Part shown: one piece after another, positions 5,343-5,482 of the stretch
Numbering within the stretch: position 1 is the stretch's first letter
How the letters are laid out: each line of letters begins with the position of its first letter
Assembly: GCA_964538565.1 (NCBI GenBank)
Contig: CAZIGW010000276.1
Location: 1 to 5,482, forward strand
Direction: 5' to 3'
Source: CAYVBN01 sp964538565
GTDB taxonomy: Bacteria; Pseudomonadota; Alphaproteobacteria; Rhizobiales; Xanthobacteraceae
Length of the DNA: 5,482 nucleotides
Made by a program: the position numbers and the translations under genes
Notes under the pieces: generated by a model
Database searches by the model: none
What the model saw: only the letters and a program-made list of their open reading frames with translations
Told to the model about the DNA's origin: nothing

Positions 5343-5482
5343 ATGCAGACCCGCGGGTTGTTCACCGCCATCGTGTCTTCGAGCCTGATCTGTGTGGCGT
5401 CGGCGCGCGCCGACGCGGTCGCCGACTTCTATCGCGGTCGGACGGTGACGATCGTCGTCAGCTCGAGCGCCGGCGGCGGATA
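5343..5482 (+). CDS. Tripartite tricarboxylate transporter substrate-binding protein (Bug/TctC-like), N-terminus only
   Basis: The first 46 codons of a gene cut by the right edge. A signal peptide is evident: MQTRG, a hydrophobic core (LFTAIVSSSLICVA) and a cleavage site near SARA/D at residue 23. The mature start, ADFYRGRTVTIVVSSSAGGG, matches the first strand and glycine-rich ligand loop of the Bug/TctC family (commonly DFYKGKTV...GGGYD). Such periplasmic proteins bind carboxylates or other small organic molecules and may deliver them to a TctAB permease. Full-length members are near 300-330 residues, so most of the gene lies outside. It follows the dienelactone hydrolase by 50 bases with a strong ribosome binding site. 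A permease may follow, though many Bug proteins are orphans. Confidence 0.8.
   Translation, partial: MQTRGLFTAIVSSSLICVASARADAVADFYRGRTVTIVVSSSAGGG

Overview
The window is GC-rich bacterial DNA with tightly packed genes. Its gene families are a short MltB-type transglycosylase, a DUF1194 protein, an EamA transporter and a Bug/TctC-type binding protein. Together they suggest an alphaproteobacterium, most likely from the Rhizobiales (Bradyrhizobium-like). This placement rests on family resemblance and base composition only; nothing in the window fixes the species. I saw no rRNA, tRNA, insertion sequence, phage gene or CRISPR array.

Left part (1-2123): two genes on the minus strand. One is a ten-helix EamA/DMT exporter (176-1057). 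The other is a secreted lytic murein transglycosylase (1299-2123). About 240 bases separate them; this gap holds an 8-bp tandem repeat overlapping a possible -10 box for the transporter. Left of the transporter, bases 1-189 may hold the 3' end of a convergent plus-strand gene, possibly frameshifted, but this is weak.

Middle (2124-2506): a 383-base divergent intergenic region with no convincing gene. It carries a strong dyad (2159-2185) just upstream of the transglycosylase start.

Right part (2507-5482): five plus-strand genes separated by 28-50 bases, four of them with clear ribosome binding sites, so probably one transcription unit. In order they are a DUF1194 von Willebrand-like protein, an isoprenylcysteine-methyltransferase-like membrane protein, an isochorismatase-fold hydrolase lacking the usual cysteine nucleophile, a dienelactone-hydrolase family protein with a complete Cys-Asp-His triad, and the N-terminus of a Bug/TctC-type periplasmic binding protein cut by the window edge. 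The last three resemble a small-molecule catabolism module: a binding protein captures an organic acid and two soluble hydrolases act on it or its products. The substrate cannot be read from the sequence.

I do not see a clearly new system. The best leads are the Cys-to-Gly hydrolase beside the dienelactone hydrolase, the DUF1194-methyltransferase pair with its odd N-terminus, and the dyad upstream of the transglycosylase.
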